A stretch of DNA of 64,000 bases from JAEUMD01 sp050250815 (GTDB lineage Bacteria > Pseudomonadota > Alphaproteobacteria > Rhizobiales > Hyphomicrobiaceae), in NCBI GenBank assembly GCA_050250815.1, contig JBFWNY010000004.1, positions 62,001 through 126,000 of the forward strand. Reading direction: 5' to 3'. Below, piece after piece: positions 41,610-50,039 of this stretch. The position numbers and the translations under genes were made by a program. Below the pieces are notes generated by a model that saw only the letters and a program-made list of their open reading frames with translations, ran no database searches and was not told the origin of the DNA. The first letter of the stretch is position 1. Each line of letters begins with the position of its first letter.

Positions 41610-42712
41610 GAGCCGCCAGCCCCCATGAACTCGGCGAGCGCCGCCACGACGCGCCTGTTCTCCTCCTCGGTTCCGATCGTCATACGCAGGCAGTGGCCGA
41701 GGCCGTAGGCGCCGACCATGCGCAGGATGATGCCCTTCTGCTTCAGGAACGCATCGGCGTCGCGCGCGGTGCGGCCCGCGTCGCGCGGAAACGCGATGAG
41801 AATGAAATTGGCGACGCTGGGCGTCACGACAAGACCGAGCCCGCCGATCTCGGCTTCCAGCCACGGCAGCCAGCGCGCGTTGTGCGCCACCGCCTTTTCG
41901 ACGTGCGCAGAGTCCGCGATCGCGGCAGCACCAGCTGCGATCGCCGGTGCCGACAGATTGAACGGTCCGCGAATGCGATTGAGGGCGTCGGCGACGGCCG
42001 CGGGGCAATAGCCCCAGCCGATGCGCAGTGATGCGAGCCCGTGGATCTTCGAGAACGTCCTCGTCATCACCGTGTTGTCGGTCGTCGCGACCAGTTCGAG
42101 CCCCGCCTCGTAGTCGTTCTTCTGCACGAACTCGGCATATGCGCCGTCGAGCACCAGCAGGATGTCGGGGCGCAGACCGGCGCGCAGCCGCCTCACTTCA
42201 TCGATCGGGATGTACGTTCCAGTCGGATTGTTCGGATTGGCGATGAAGACGACGCGCGTCTTATCCGTGACGCATGTCAGGATCGCATCGACATCCGTCT
42301 TGAGATCACGCTCGGGTGCGACGACCGGCGTCGCGCCGCAGGCCAGAATGGCTATGCGATAGACCAGGAATCCGTGCTCGGTGTATATCGCCTCGTCGCC
42401 CGGCCCGAGATAGGCGTGCGCGAGCATGGTCAGGATCTCGTCCGACCCCGCACCACAGACGATGCGGGAAGCATCCAGACCGTAGCGCTGCGCGATCGCG
42501 GTGCGAAGCGCTGTCGCCTGTCCATCCGGATAGCGCTCTAGATCGGCGGCCGCAGCCTTGTATGCCTCGACAGCCTTGGGCGATGGGCCGAGCGGTGTCT
42601 CGTTGGACGACAGCTTTGCGGGCTTCACGCCGGACGGCAGCTTGCTCTCGCCGGGGACGTAGGCCTCGATGTCGAGAACTCCGGGCCGGGGCGTGAGCCG
42701 TCTCGTGGTCAT
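41606..42712 (-). CDS. hisC: Histidinol-phosphate / aromatic aminotransferase
   Basis: PLP aminotransferase of fold type I, 368 residues, acting in histidine and probably also tyrosine/phenylalanine synthesis. LSSNETPLGPSPKAVEAYK opens the protein, VFIANPNNPTGTYIP is the substrate/PLP ring motif, and the PLP lysine is in TRTFSKIHGLASLRIGWG. It is translationally coupled to tyrC. No chorismate mutase gene, sometimes associated with this pair, is visible. Confidence 0.94.
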   Translation of the reverse strand: MTTRRLTPRPGVLDIEAYVPGESKLPSGVKPAKLSSNETPLGPSPKAVEAYKAAAADLERYPDGQATALRTAIAQRYGLDASRIVCGAGSDEILTMLAHAYLGPGDEAIYTEHGFLVYRIAILACGATPVVAPERDLKTDVDAILTCVTDKTRVVFIANPNNPTGTYIPIDEVRRLRAGLRPDILLVLDGAYAEFVQKNDYEAGLELVATTDNTVMTRTFSKIHGLASLRIGWGYCPAAVADALNRIRGPFNLSAPAIAAGAAAIADSAHVEKAVAHNARWLPWLEAEIGGLGLVVTPSVANFILIAFPRDAGRTARDADAFLKQKGIILRMVGAYGLGHCLRMTIGTEEENRRVVAALAEFMGAGGS

Positions 42713-43138
42713 GGGTGATTGGTCTTTCGAGCCTGCGGTTGTCGACGACGGGGCGATTGATAGGCGGTGGAGGCCGCGGAATCAAAGGGAGAAATCGGCC
42801 GCATGCGCGCCTGGCCCCCGGTCCGGCGTGGCCTTTGGCCCGCGCCGTGCCGAACGCCGCACTCTCCACCGTTCGATGGATGCGCGCGAGACCGCCGCGC
42901 CTATGATCGCGGCGTGAATGCGCAACCAGGAGCGCGGCCGATGCCGATGTCGCCACAAGGTTGCAACGCGTGGGAGGTGTTCCGCGCCGTGCGCGCGGCA
43001 TTGCGCGTTCTGACAGCGCTGCGGCGAGGACCGACGCCGGCTCCGCTCGGCGCTTCTGCGGACCCGCCCCTGGCGCGCCTGAGACCTGACGGTCCGCGAG
43101 CCAACGTCAGGACGCCTCGCACTTGAACTTGCGTGCCC
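42713..43138. other. Upstream part of the hisC-metX divergent intergenic region
   Basis: About 430 bp without a supported gene. An open frame at 42767-43126 is Pro/Arg/Ala-rich with no family features and is probably chance in GC-rich DNA. The region should contain the hisC promoter; nothing clear was seen. Confidence 0.4.
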
Positions 43139-43168
43139 TTGACCCCTCGGCTCGCCATCCGATATGCA
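43139..43168 (+). promoter_or_regulatory. Candidate sigma-70 promoter for the metX leader
   Basis: TTGACC at 43139-43144 is followed, after 17-18 bases, by ATATGC/TATGCA at 43162-43168. A start near 43175 would put the SAM-II aptamer at the very 5' end of the transcript, as usual for this class. Confidence 0.5.
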
Positions 43169-43176
43169 AGGACCTT

Positions 43177-43234
43177 GATCGTGGTGATTTGGCCGGCCGG
43201 CTTGCAGCCACGTAAAACAACTCGCTAAAAGGGC
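43177..43234 (+). promoter_or_regulatory. SAM-II riboswitch upstream of metX
   Basis: The sequence fits the SAM-II pseudoknot: P1 arms CGTGG (43180-43184) and CCACG (43208-43212), the conserved GTGATTTGG loop start, GGCTTGCAGCCACGTAAA in the middle and the 3' element CGCTAAAAGGG. SAM binding turns down methionine synthesis genes. Placement before metX-metW is the classic alphaproteobacterial one, and an intrinsic terminator follows directly. Confidence 0.9.
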
Positions 43235-43241
43235 CGCGCGA

Positions 43242-43296
43242 AACCGATCCTCGGTTGGCCGGCCTGACATTGGCGGGCACATGGGATCGGTTTTTT
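43242..43296 (+). terminator. Intrinsic terminator of the SAM-II riboswitch
   Basis: A 9-bp stem AACCGATCC / GGATCGGTT encloses about 33 bases containing a further GGCCGGCC self-complementary segment, and TTTTTT follows. It begins a few bases after the aptamer and 50 bases before metX, so it is the likely attenuator. When SAM is bound this stem should end transcription. Confidence 0.85.
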
Positions 43297-43346
43297 GTTG
43301 CGCCGCTCCTGTAACTCCCGCCGGGTAGCCACTGGAGCCAGGCCAC

Positions 43347-44597
43347 GTGCAGACGGGTGCTTCTTCCAAACCGGACGAGAACACGGAGGCGGGTGCTGCA
43401 CCAGCGCCCTCGACGTCCGCCGCCGCAAGCCCGAAAGACCGCGATCCCTACCGCCGGTTCCAGGAGGCGATCACTCCGTCGAGCCAAGTCGTTCAGTTCT
43501 CCGACCGGCCGCTAACACTGGACGGAGGATCGGAGCTTTCCCAATTCCAGATTGCTTACGAGACCTGGGGCACGCTCAATGCGGACAAGTCGAACGCCGT
43601 GCTCGTCTGCCACGCCCTGACCGGCGACCAGTATGTGGTCGGCACCAATCCGGTGACCAAGAAGCCGGGCTGGTGGGAGACGCTGATCGGCAAAGGCAAG
43701 CCGATCGATACAGACCGCTTCTTCGTCATCTGCTCCAACATCCTGGGCGGCTGCATGGGCTCCACAGGCCCCGCCTCGACCAGCCCTCGAACCGGCAAAC
43801 CCTACGGCCTCGACTTCCCCGTCATCACCATCGGCGACATGGTGGAGGCTCAGGTACGGCTCATAGACCACCTGGGCATCGAGAAGCTGTTCGCGGTGGT
43901 CGGCGGCTCGATGGGTGGCATGCAGGTGCTGGAATGGTGCGCGCGACATAAGAAGCGGGTGTTCGCCGCCATGCCGATCGCGACCGCCGCCTGGCACTCC
44001 TCGCAGAACATCGCCTTTCACGAGGTCGGCCGCCAGGCGGTGATGGCCGATCCCGACTGGTGCCGTGGCGACTACCATGCGCAGGGCAAGATCCCGCGCA
44101 ACGGATTGGCGGTCGCTCGCATGGCCGCGCATATCACCTATCTGTCGGAGGAAGCGCTGCACGAGAAGTTCGGCCGCAACCTGCAGAACCGCGCCGCGCG
44201 CACCTTCTCCTTCGACGCCGACTTCCAGGTGGAAAGCTATTTGCGCCACCAGGGCTCCACGTTCGTCGATCGTTTCGACGCCAACAGCTACCTCTACATC
44301 ACGCGCGCGATGGACTACTTCGACCTCGCCGCCGAGCACGGCGACGTGCTGGCCAACGCCTTCACCGGCACGGACACGCGCTTCCTCGTCGTGTCCTTCA
44401 CATCCGACTGGCTCTATCCGACGCGCGAGAGCCGCGAGATCGTGCAGGCGTTGAACGCGGTCGCCGCCAACGTTTCGTTCGTCGAGATCGACAGCACGAA
44501 AGGCCACGACGCGTTTCTGCTTGAGGAGCCGGAGTTCTTCGCCACAGTGCGCGGCTTCATCAAGGCCGCGGCCCAACATCGGGGGCTCAGGCCATGA
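43347..44597 (+). CDS. metX: Homoserine O-acetyltransferase
   Basis: First committed enzyme of methionine synthesis, an alpha/beta-hydrolase; 416 residues from GTG 43347 (GGAG upstream). A ~40-residue Pro/Ala-rich leader precedes the conserved domain. Signatures are FQIAYETWGTLNADKSNAVLVCHALTGD, NILGGCMGSTGPAS, the nucleophile elbow GGSMGGMQVLEW, the Asp in SFTSDWLYPT and the His in STKGHDAFLLE. It is coupled to metW and controlled by the SAM-II element. Confidence 0.96.
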   Translation: MQTGASSKPDENTEAGAAPAPSTSAAASPKDRDPYRRFQEAITPSSQVVQFSDRPLTLDGGSELSQFQIAYETWGTLNADKSNAVLVCHALTGDQYVVGTNPVTKKPGWWETLIGKGKPIDTDRFFVICSNILGGCMGSTGPASTSPRTGKPYGLDFPVITIGDMVEAQVRLIDHLGIEKLFAVVGGSMGGMQVLEWCARHKKRVFAAMPIATAAWHSSQNIAFHEVGRQAVMADPDWCRGDYHAQGKIPRNGLAVARMAAHITYLSEEALHEKFGRNLQNRAARTFSFDADFQVESYLRHQGSTFVDRFDANSYLYITRAMDYFDLAAEHGDVLANAFTGTDTRFLVVSFTSDWLYPTRESREIVQALNAVAANVSFVEIDSTKGHDAFLLEEPEFFATVRGFIKAAAQHRGLRP

Positions 44598-45271
44598 GCA
44601 CGAGCACGACCGCTTCGGGTCGGACCTCTGCCGAAATGGGGCAGCGCACGTCGGCGGCAGCGCCGGCGCAGCAGCGGCTCGATCACCTGCTGATCGCTGA
44701 AATGGTTGCGCCGGGCGCGCGCGTGCTCGACGTCGGCTGCGGCGACGGCGCACTGCTGCAGTTGCTGACCGAGACGCGTGGCGTCGACGGCCGGGGCGTG
44801 GAATTGTCGCGCGAACGCGTCAATGCCTGCGTGGCGCGCGGCCTGTCGGTCATCCAGGGCGACGCCGACCGCGACCTCGACGACTACCCCGACGACGCCT
44901 TCGACTACGCGATCCTGAGCCTCACCATCCAGGCGACGCGCCAGCCCAAGACGGTGCTGGAGAACCTGCTCCGCATCGGCCGCCGGGCCATCGTCTCGTT
45001 CCCCAACTTCGGCCACTGGCGCATCCGCACCTACCTGCTGATAAGGGGGCGCATGCCCATGACGCCCAACCTGCCGGAGCCATGGTACGCGAGCCCCGAC
45101 GCGCACCTTTGCACGATCCGTGACTTTGCCGATCTGGTGAAGCTCGTCGATGCCCATGTCGAGGACGCGTTCTCATTCAACGCGCGCGGCAAGCGGCTGG
45201 GGATCAAGCAATCGATCTGGCTTCAGAACCTGCTCGGCGAGAAAGCGGTGTTTCTGCTGAAGGGGCGTTGA
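44594..45271 (+). CDS. metW: Methionine biosynthesis protein MetW
   Basis: Methyltransferase-fold partner of MetX, required for its activity in many proteobacteria; 225 residues. The leader RLDHLLIAEMVAPGARVLDVGCGDGALLQLL has the SAM-type motif I, followed by YDYAILSLTIQATRQPKTVLENLLRIGRRAIVSFPNFGHWRIR-like sequence and a PYTPNLPEPWYASPDAHLCTIRDF-type segment. Overlaps metX by four bases. Confidence 0.95.
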   Translation: MSTSTTASGRTSAEMGQRTSAAAPAQQRLDHLLIAEMVAPGARVLDVGCGDGALLQLLTETRGVDGRGVELSRERVNACVARGLSVIQGDADRDLDDYPDDAFDYAILSLTIQATRQPKTVLENLLRIGRRAIVSFPNFGHWRIRTYLLIRGRMPMTPNLPEPWYASPDAHLCTIRDFADLVKLVDAHVEDAFSFNARGKRLGIKQSIWLQNLLGEKAVFLLKGR

Positions 45272-45354
45272 GGGCCGGATATGGACCGTCCCCAGGCCGA
45301 AAGCAGCCGTGGCGCCGGCCCGGCTTTCGGACCACCGGACCACGGGCTGCATTG

Positions 45355-45534
45355 CGTGATTGGCTGAAGAGCAGCGGCACCCAACCCGTGATCCCGCTCC
45401 GCTCGAACCGCAAGGTGCTGCGCTACGATAAGAAACTCTATCGCGAGCCCAACCAGAACGAGCACAGCTTCGGACGGCTCAAGGACTTCCGCCGCATCGC
45501 CTCCCGCTTCGACCGCAACGTGAAGGACTTCATG
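45355..45534 (+). pseudogene. IS5-family transposase remnant (C-terminal piece)
   Basis: About 60 codons resemble the C-terminus of IS5-group transposases: NRKVLRYDKKLYREPNQNEHSFGRLKDFRRIASRFDRNVKDFM, where E-x-x-F/R-LKDFRRIA-RFDRN is the region around the last catalytic Glu. There is no start, no N-terminal part and no visible terminal inverted repeats within the 418-bp gap. It is a scar of an old insertion next to metW and marks the edge of the accessory-looking block. Confidence 0.75.
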
Positions 45535-45689
45535 GTAGGGACGGGCCTTTGCCCGACGCCCCTTGGACGCTGGAACTCTTGCGCGTTCGGAGTCTCTGAG
45601 GCGCACCCATACGCTCAGGCGTCGATGGGCCAGCAACACGTGTTGCCGGTGACATGCTGCAGTCGCTGGCCAGCGATTGATCGACGACC

Positions 45690-47636
45690 CTAACGCTCGC
45701 CGTCCCGCAGTGCGTCGAACCGGGCGCGTTCTCTGCGCTGCTCGGCCTCGCGCAGACGGCGCTCGTACTCGCGTTCCTGTTCGGACTTCTGCGCCCTGGA
45801 CGCGCGTTCAGCCTCGAGCTGATCGCGCCGGCGCCGCTCGGCTGCAGCCCTTGCTCGGGCCTCGGCCTCGGCTTCGGCGGCCTTGCGATCCGCTTCCGCC
45901 TTGGCCGCCGCTTCGGCAGACTTGCGATCAGCTTCTGCCTTGGCCGCTGCTGCCGCAGCCTTGCGATCAGCTTCCGCCTTGGCCGCTGCTTCGGCAGCCT
46001 TGCGATCAGCTTCTGCCTTGGCCGCTGCTGCCGCAGCCTTGCGATCGGCCTCCGCCTTGGCCGCTGCTTCGGCAGCCTTGCGGTCGGCTTCCGCCTTGGC
46101 GGCCGCTGCCGCAGCCTTGCGATCGGCCTCCGTCTTGGCGGCCGCTTCGGCAGCCTTGCGATCGGCCTCCGTCTTGGCGGCCGCTTCGGCAGCCTTGCGA
46201 TCAGCTTCCGCCTTGGCTGCTGCTTCGGCAGCCTTGCGATCGGCCTCCGCCTTGGCTGCTGCTTCGGCAGCCTTGCGATCGGCTTCCGCCTTGGCGCGCG
46301 CCTCGGCTTCAATCTGCGGCGCGTCTTCGCCGTAGGGTGCGGCGTCGCGCAGAACTGGCGACGACGGCTTTTGCAGCCAAAGCACGACGAGCAGCACGAT
46401 GCCGGCGGCGATGAGCGCCACGCCGGTCATCAGGTATCTACCGGCCCGCGCAGAGGCAGCGCCATCGTCCTCGCCCGACCCGGTAAGGACGGTGGCCGAG
46501 CCCCGCGTCCGTCTGCCGGTCCGCCCGGACGTCGTGACGGCGTTATCCGTCCCCGCGAGACGCTCCGTCGAAGTCTGTCGACGCGCCTCGCGCCGGCCGC
46601 CGGTACCCGCTCCACCGCCCGAGCCCGACCCGCCGGTAGTCGTCAGTGGCGCTTCGTCAGCTAGGCGCCGGAAGGGAACGGCTGGATCGATCGTGGTTGG
46701 CGGCGATGTCGCGGGCGCCTCGTTGGCATCTACGGTCTGGCGGCGCTTACCCTGGCCCGCCATCAGCTCCTTTCGCCATTGACGGACCGACTGCGGCCGG
46801 TCCGCCGGCATGATCGCAAGCGCCTTGTCGAGCGCGGCGAGGAAATCCGGCCGATAGCCTTCGGCGCCCGCCACCTGCGTTGCACTGACATAGCGGTCGT
46901 CGATCGCGCGCTTGGTCGATTCCGGAGGGGCGGCGCCGGTCAGCGCCTTGTAGGCCGTGGCGGCCAGTCCGTAGATGTCGGACCAGGGCCCTTGGAGGCT
47001 GGCATCGGTGGCGTAGGATTCGCTTGGCGAATATCCCTTGGAGACCATCGCACCCCAAACCTCGGACGTGTTGGAACCTCGCGCCTGGGCGGCGGCACCG
47101 AAGTCCAGCAGCACGGGACAATTGTCGACCGCACGGATGTAGATGTTGGCGGGCTTGATGTCGCGATGCAGGATGCCTGCGCCGTGCACGACCTCGAGCG
47201 CATCGAGCAGCGGCGGCAGGAGCGTATCGAACTCCGCCTGGGTCGGCGGCCGCTGCAGGCCCTTGAGCCAGGCGTCCATGTTGGAGCCGCGCACGAATTC
47301 CAGCACGATGTAGGCGGTGCCATTCGCTTTGAACACCCGGAAGACGCGCACGACGCTCGGATGCCGGAACTTGGCCAGCGTCTTGGCTTCGCGCACGAAC
47401 CGGCGCATCGCCCACTGGAACTGCTCGTCCCGGTCGGCGGTCCTGACATGCACGTGGTCGCCGTCGCCGCGCACGGCGAGACCCGAGGGGAAGAACTCCT
47501 TGATCGCCACGTCGCGGCCCAGCGAATTGTCGTGGGCGAGATACGTGTTGGCGAACCCGCCACTGCCGAGCAGATCGAGAATCTTGAATTCGTCGAGCAG
47601 GACCGTATCGGGGGCGAGTGTCTGCTTGTGTCCCAT
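45690..47636 (-). CDS. Transmembrane Ser/Thr protein kinase with helical repeat tail
   Basis: 648 residues from ATG 47636. The kinase domain (~14-280) has the glycine loop LLGSGGFANTYLA, the ATP lysine K46 in VAIKEF, the Glu in FVREAKTLAKF, catalytic D159 in HRDIKPANIY, DFG at 178-180 and a PSE-like YSPSESYA. A Pro/Thr-rich linker precedes one transmembrane helix (~400-420, LMTGVALIAAGIVLLVVLWLQK). The extracytoplasmic part contains eleven 13-residue AKAEADRKAAEAA repeats (~442-584), then an Arg/Glu-rich helix. The tail resembles TolA-like stalks. An upstream ATG at 47720 adds a non-conserved leader. It may sense the envelope or span the periplasm; substrates are unknown. Confidence 0.9.
   Translation of the reverse strand: MGHKQTLAPDTVLLDEFKILDLLGSGGFANTYLAHDNSLGRDVAIKEFFPSGLAVRGDGDHVHVRTADRDEQFQWAMRRFVREAKTLAKFRHPSVVRVFRVFKANGTAYIVLEFVRGSNMDAWLKGLQRPPTQAEFDTLLPPLLDALEVVHGAGILHRDIKPANIYIRAVDNCPVLLDFGAAAQARGSNTSEVWGAMVSKGYSPSESYATDASLQGPWSDIYGLAATAYKALTGAAPPESTKRAIDDRYVSATQVAGAEGYRPDFLAALDKALAIMPADRPQSVRQWRKELMAGQGKRRQTVDANEAPATSPPTTIDPAVPFRRLADEAPLTTTGGSGSGGGAGTGGRREARRQTSTERLAGTDNAVTTSGRTGRRTRGSATVLTGSGEDDGAASARAGRYLMTGVALIAAGIVLLVVLWLQKPSSPVLRDAAPYGEDAPQIEAEARAKAEADRKAAEAAAKAEADRKAAEAAAKAEADRKAAEAAAKTEADRKAAEAAAKTEADRKAAAAAAKAEADRKAAEAAAKAEADRKAAAAAAKAEADRKAAEAAAKAEADRKAAAAAAKAEADRKSAEAAAKAEADRKAAEAEAEARARAAAERRRRDQLEAERASRAQKSEQEREYERRLREAEQRRERARFDALRDGER
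45883..46311 (-). repeat. Eleven tandem 39-bp repeats inside the kinase gene
   Basis: Eleven in-frame copies encode A-K-A/T-E-A-D-R-K-A/S-A-E/A-A-A. Copies differ mainly at synonymous positions and at the E/A position (alternating AAEAA and AAAAA), suggesting repeated unequal crossing-over. Unit length 39 bp keeps the frame, so copy number can vary without breaking the protein. Confidence 0.92.
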
Positions 47637-47898
47637 GGGTCCCGTCAGGCGATCAGCACGCGCATTGTCCCTTATCCTGCACACAGGCGAGGAGGATGTG
47701 AGGCAGCGTCCACAGGTCACCTACGTGAGGCATACCGGAAAGGATCGCCGCGCCACATCCAGAACGGCTGGCCGTGCGTTCCGCCAGTATCGCGGAATTC
47801 CTTGCCAATTCGCTGTTCCGCGCGAGACATAGGAAATTTGGTCCCGCAGGAAGCGGAGCCGCCACCCGAGGAACGGGCAACGAACCGGCCGGCCGGGC

Positions 47899-48228
47899 TC
47901 AGCGCCCGGCGGCGAGTTCCGGACTGCCCAGCGCGAACAGGAGCTGATTGTCGGCCGTCCCGGTTGGCTTCATGCCATAGCGCTCCTGGAACGTCTTGAT
48001 AGCCGCAATCGTCCTCTCCCCGACGATGCCGTCGATTGGACCCGGATCGATCGCCTTCTGCTGCAACTTGCGCTGGACGGTGCGGATCGCATCGGCGCCA
48101 AGTGTCGGAATGGCGGCCATGTCGAGTTCGGTGAGCGGTGTTCCGCTCTCGGGCGCCTGCGCCAGGACGGGCGTTCCCAGCAATACTGCGCAGGCGGCAG
48201 CGAGGGAGAGCGTGGTTTTGGCGGTCAT
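47899..48228 (-). CDS. Small secreted peptidoglycan-binding-like protein
   Basis: About 109 residues. Signal peptide TTLSLAAACAVLLGTPVLAQ, a short linker, then one PGB_1-type domain: LGADAIRTVQRKLQQKAIDPGPIDGIVGERTIAAIKTFQERYGMKPTGTADNQLLFAL. The V-Q-x-x-L...G-x-x-D-G-x-x-G-x-x-T-x-x-A-I-x-x-F-Q pattern is diagnostic. ATG 48228 is spaced well from GAGGA; ATG 48234 is too close. There is no catalytic domain, so it likely acts as a wall-binding factor. It sits between the kinase and the DUF4399 protein on the same strand. Confidence 0.85.
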   Translation of the reverse strand: MTAKTTLSLAAACAVLLGTPVLAQAPESGTPLTELDMAAIPTLGADAIRTVQRKLQQKAIDPGPIDGIVGERTIAAIKTFQERYGMKPTGTADNQLLFALGSPELAAGR

Positions 48229-48279
48229 CGTCATTCCTCGGCGCGGACAGGGCCAGAAGCGGAAGGCCCGGAACTATGG

Positions 48280-49467
48280 TTACTTCACGATTATGGTCAC
48301 CGGCTTCGACATGACCGGCGGATCGTGCGGTACATGCTCGGAGTCGCCCAGCAGGAGCTGCAGCGTGTGCTTGCCGGGGGGCAGGTCGAGCGTCGCCTCC
48401 GTCTGGCCGGCGCCGAAATGCAGGTGACGGAAGTCGTTGGGGATCGGCCGATCGACCGGCGGCGGTTCGGTATCGATGATGATGTGGTGGTGGCCGGTAT
48501 TGGGCCGCTTGATGCCGGCGGGCGCAACGCCCATCTCGGACAACCCGAAATGCACCGTAAATTTACGAGGAACGGTCGCCCCTTCCTTGAGGCCGACGAA
48601 GTAGACCTCCGCGTTGGGCGCCGATGGTGAGCGCTCCTTCGGCTTGGCGACGACAACCCTGATCTTCTTGGAGAACAGGGGAGGATTGTGCGGAATGTGG
48701 TCCTTGTCGGCGAACAACAGCTGCAACGTGTGCTCGCCCGGCTCCAGCTTGACCTTGGTTTCCGTCTGGCCGGAGCCGTAGTGAAGGTGGTTGAAGTCAT
48801 TGGGGATCGGCTTCGTCAGATCGGGCAGGTCGGTATCGACGAGCAGGTGATGATGCCCGGAGTTGGGCCGCGCCGATCCGGCCGGAGCCACTCCCATGCC
48901 GCGCAAGCCGAAATGGATCTTGAACTCGGGCTGGACGACGTCACCGTCCTCCAGATCAGTGAAATAGACGAGTGAGCCGTCGGCCGAAGCGGTGACCCCA
49001 CCCGGTGGCACGACCTTGACCCGGAAGACCTGTGACATCACCGGCGGCGAGTGGGGCACGTGATCCTTGTCGCCGAGCAGCAGTTGCAGGGTGTGCCAGC
49101 CTGGGGTCAGCTCGATCTCGGCCGACGTCTGGCCACTGCCGAAGTGCAGATGGTTGAAGTCGTTGGGTATGGGCTTGTTGAGAGGTGGCAGCTCGGTGTC
49201 GATCAGCAGGTGATGGTGCCCCGAGTTCGGCAGATCGGACTTGGCCGGTGCGACGCCCATCCCCTTGAGCCCGAAATTGAGCTTGAGCTTGGCATCGACG
49301 ACCGCCTGGTCCTGTAGGCCAACGAAGTAGACTTCGGCCCCGGCCGGTGCGGGAGACAGGCCCGTCTGCGCCTGCGCGGTCACCGCCGGCGCCAGCACCG
49401 CGAGCGTCGCCGCAATTCGGAGAGCCAATCGCCGGCACGGCCAGCCGGGCGTACGACGACACGTCAT
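48280..49467 (-). CDS. Secreted protein with three tandem DUF4399 domains
   Basis: 395 residues. Signal peptide 1-34 (IAATLAVLAPAVTAQAQ), then DUF4399 repeats at about 44-152, 164-273 and 285-394. Each has VYFVGLxDxAxV, FGLxGMGVAPA, SGHHHLLIDTxLP, IPNDFNHLHFGSGQT, L-x-P-G-x-HTLQLLLGDxDHVPHxPPVxS. Every copy keeps eight histidines (HHH, HLH, HT, HVPH), suggesting a metal or anion site. Proteins of this family that I recall carry one copy. Start ATG 49467 follows AAGGATGGC. Function unknown; periplasmic or surface location is inferred from the signal peptide. Confidence 0.88.
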   Translation of the reverse strand: MTCRRTPGWPCRRLALRIAATLAVLAPAVTAQAQTGLSPAPAGAEVYFVGLQDQAVVDAKLKLNFGLKGMGVAPAKSDLPNSGHHHLLIDTELPPLNKPIPNDFNHLHFGSGQTSAEIELTPGWHTLQLLLGDKDHVPHSPPVMSQVFRVKVVPPGGVTASADGSLVYFTDLEDGDVVQPEFKIHFGLRGMGVAPAGSARPNSGHHHLLVDTDLPDLTKPIPNDFNHLHYGSGQTETKVKLEPGEHTLQLLFADKDHIPHNPPLFSKKIRVVVAKPKERSPSAPNAEVYFVGLKEGATVPRKFTVHFGLSEMGVAPAGIKRPNTGHHHIIIDTEPPPVDRPIPNDFRHLHFGAGQTEATLDLPPGKHTLQLLLGDSEHVPHDPPVMSKPVTIIVK

Positions 49468-50039
49468 GGCGCCATCCTTATAGTTGGAAACTCGGACATC
49501 GGGCATTCTCTTGGGCCAATATGACGGCGCCTGGACGGCGACGCGCAGGAGCCGCAAACGACCACCTCGCGAACACGTCTTGACACGTCTTGTACGAGCC
49601 GCGCCATCGCGCAGCAACGGCGCCGGCCCGGTCGCACGGGCAACGTCATCGGTGAAACGACGGAGTTGACGACGTCCATGGCGCAATAATGCGCCGAACG
49701 CACCGCCGAGACCAGCAAATCCCGTCGTCGCCCAAGACGCTGATTACGATCGGCGTCAACAGTACCGGTTGTCGCTTCGGCAGTCCGCGCAGTCGCGAGT
49801 TCGAGTGCACGATGGAGGAAGCCGTCTCGTCCGCCGCCGATGTCCCGCCTAAATCTCGGCCAACGCTTGATTTTGTGATACTTTCACCGACACTGCTCAG
49901 AACGGCCCGACGGCGTCGACGATGCCCGCAGACCCGCCGTGATCCGCGCCCCGATTGGAGACGCCAGTTGATTGCGAATTGGTATACTTGGGCGCTCAGT
50001 GAGAGCCGCAGTGGCTTCGGCCGGAATCGATCACCGCGC
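49468..50039. other. 572-bp divergent region upstream of the caspase-like/FGE gene
   Basis: No supported gene. The rightward frame stays open from 49689 but encodes an Arg-rich, non-conserved leader lacking a ribosome-binding site, so it is treated as non-coding. TATACT at 49983-49988 could be a -10 element for the next gene; a good -35 was not found. Confidence 0.4.

Noticed and set aside
42767..43126. A 119-codon frame before the SAM-II riboswitch, considered as chorismate mutase
   Set aside because: No chorismate mutase motif; Pro/Arg/Ala-rich as expected of chance frames in this DNA.
45883..46311. The 39-bp repeats as a CRISPR array or satellite
   Set aside because: The units are contiguous without spacers, keep reading frame and encode a regular 13-residue helix within the kinase gene.
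49689..50039. N-terminal extension of the caspase-like/FGE gene
   Set aside because: Arg-rich, no ribosome-binding site, and it would bury the signal peptide that begins at 50040.
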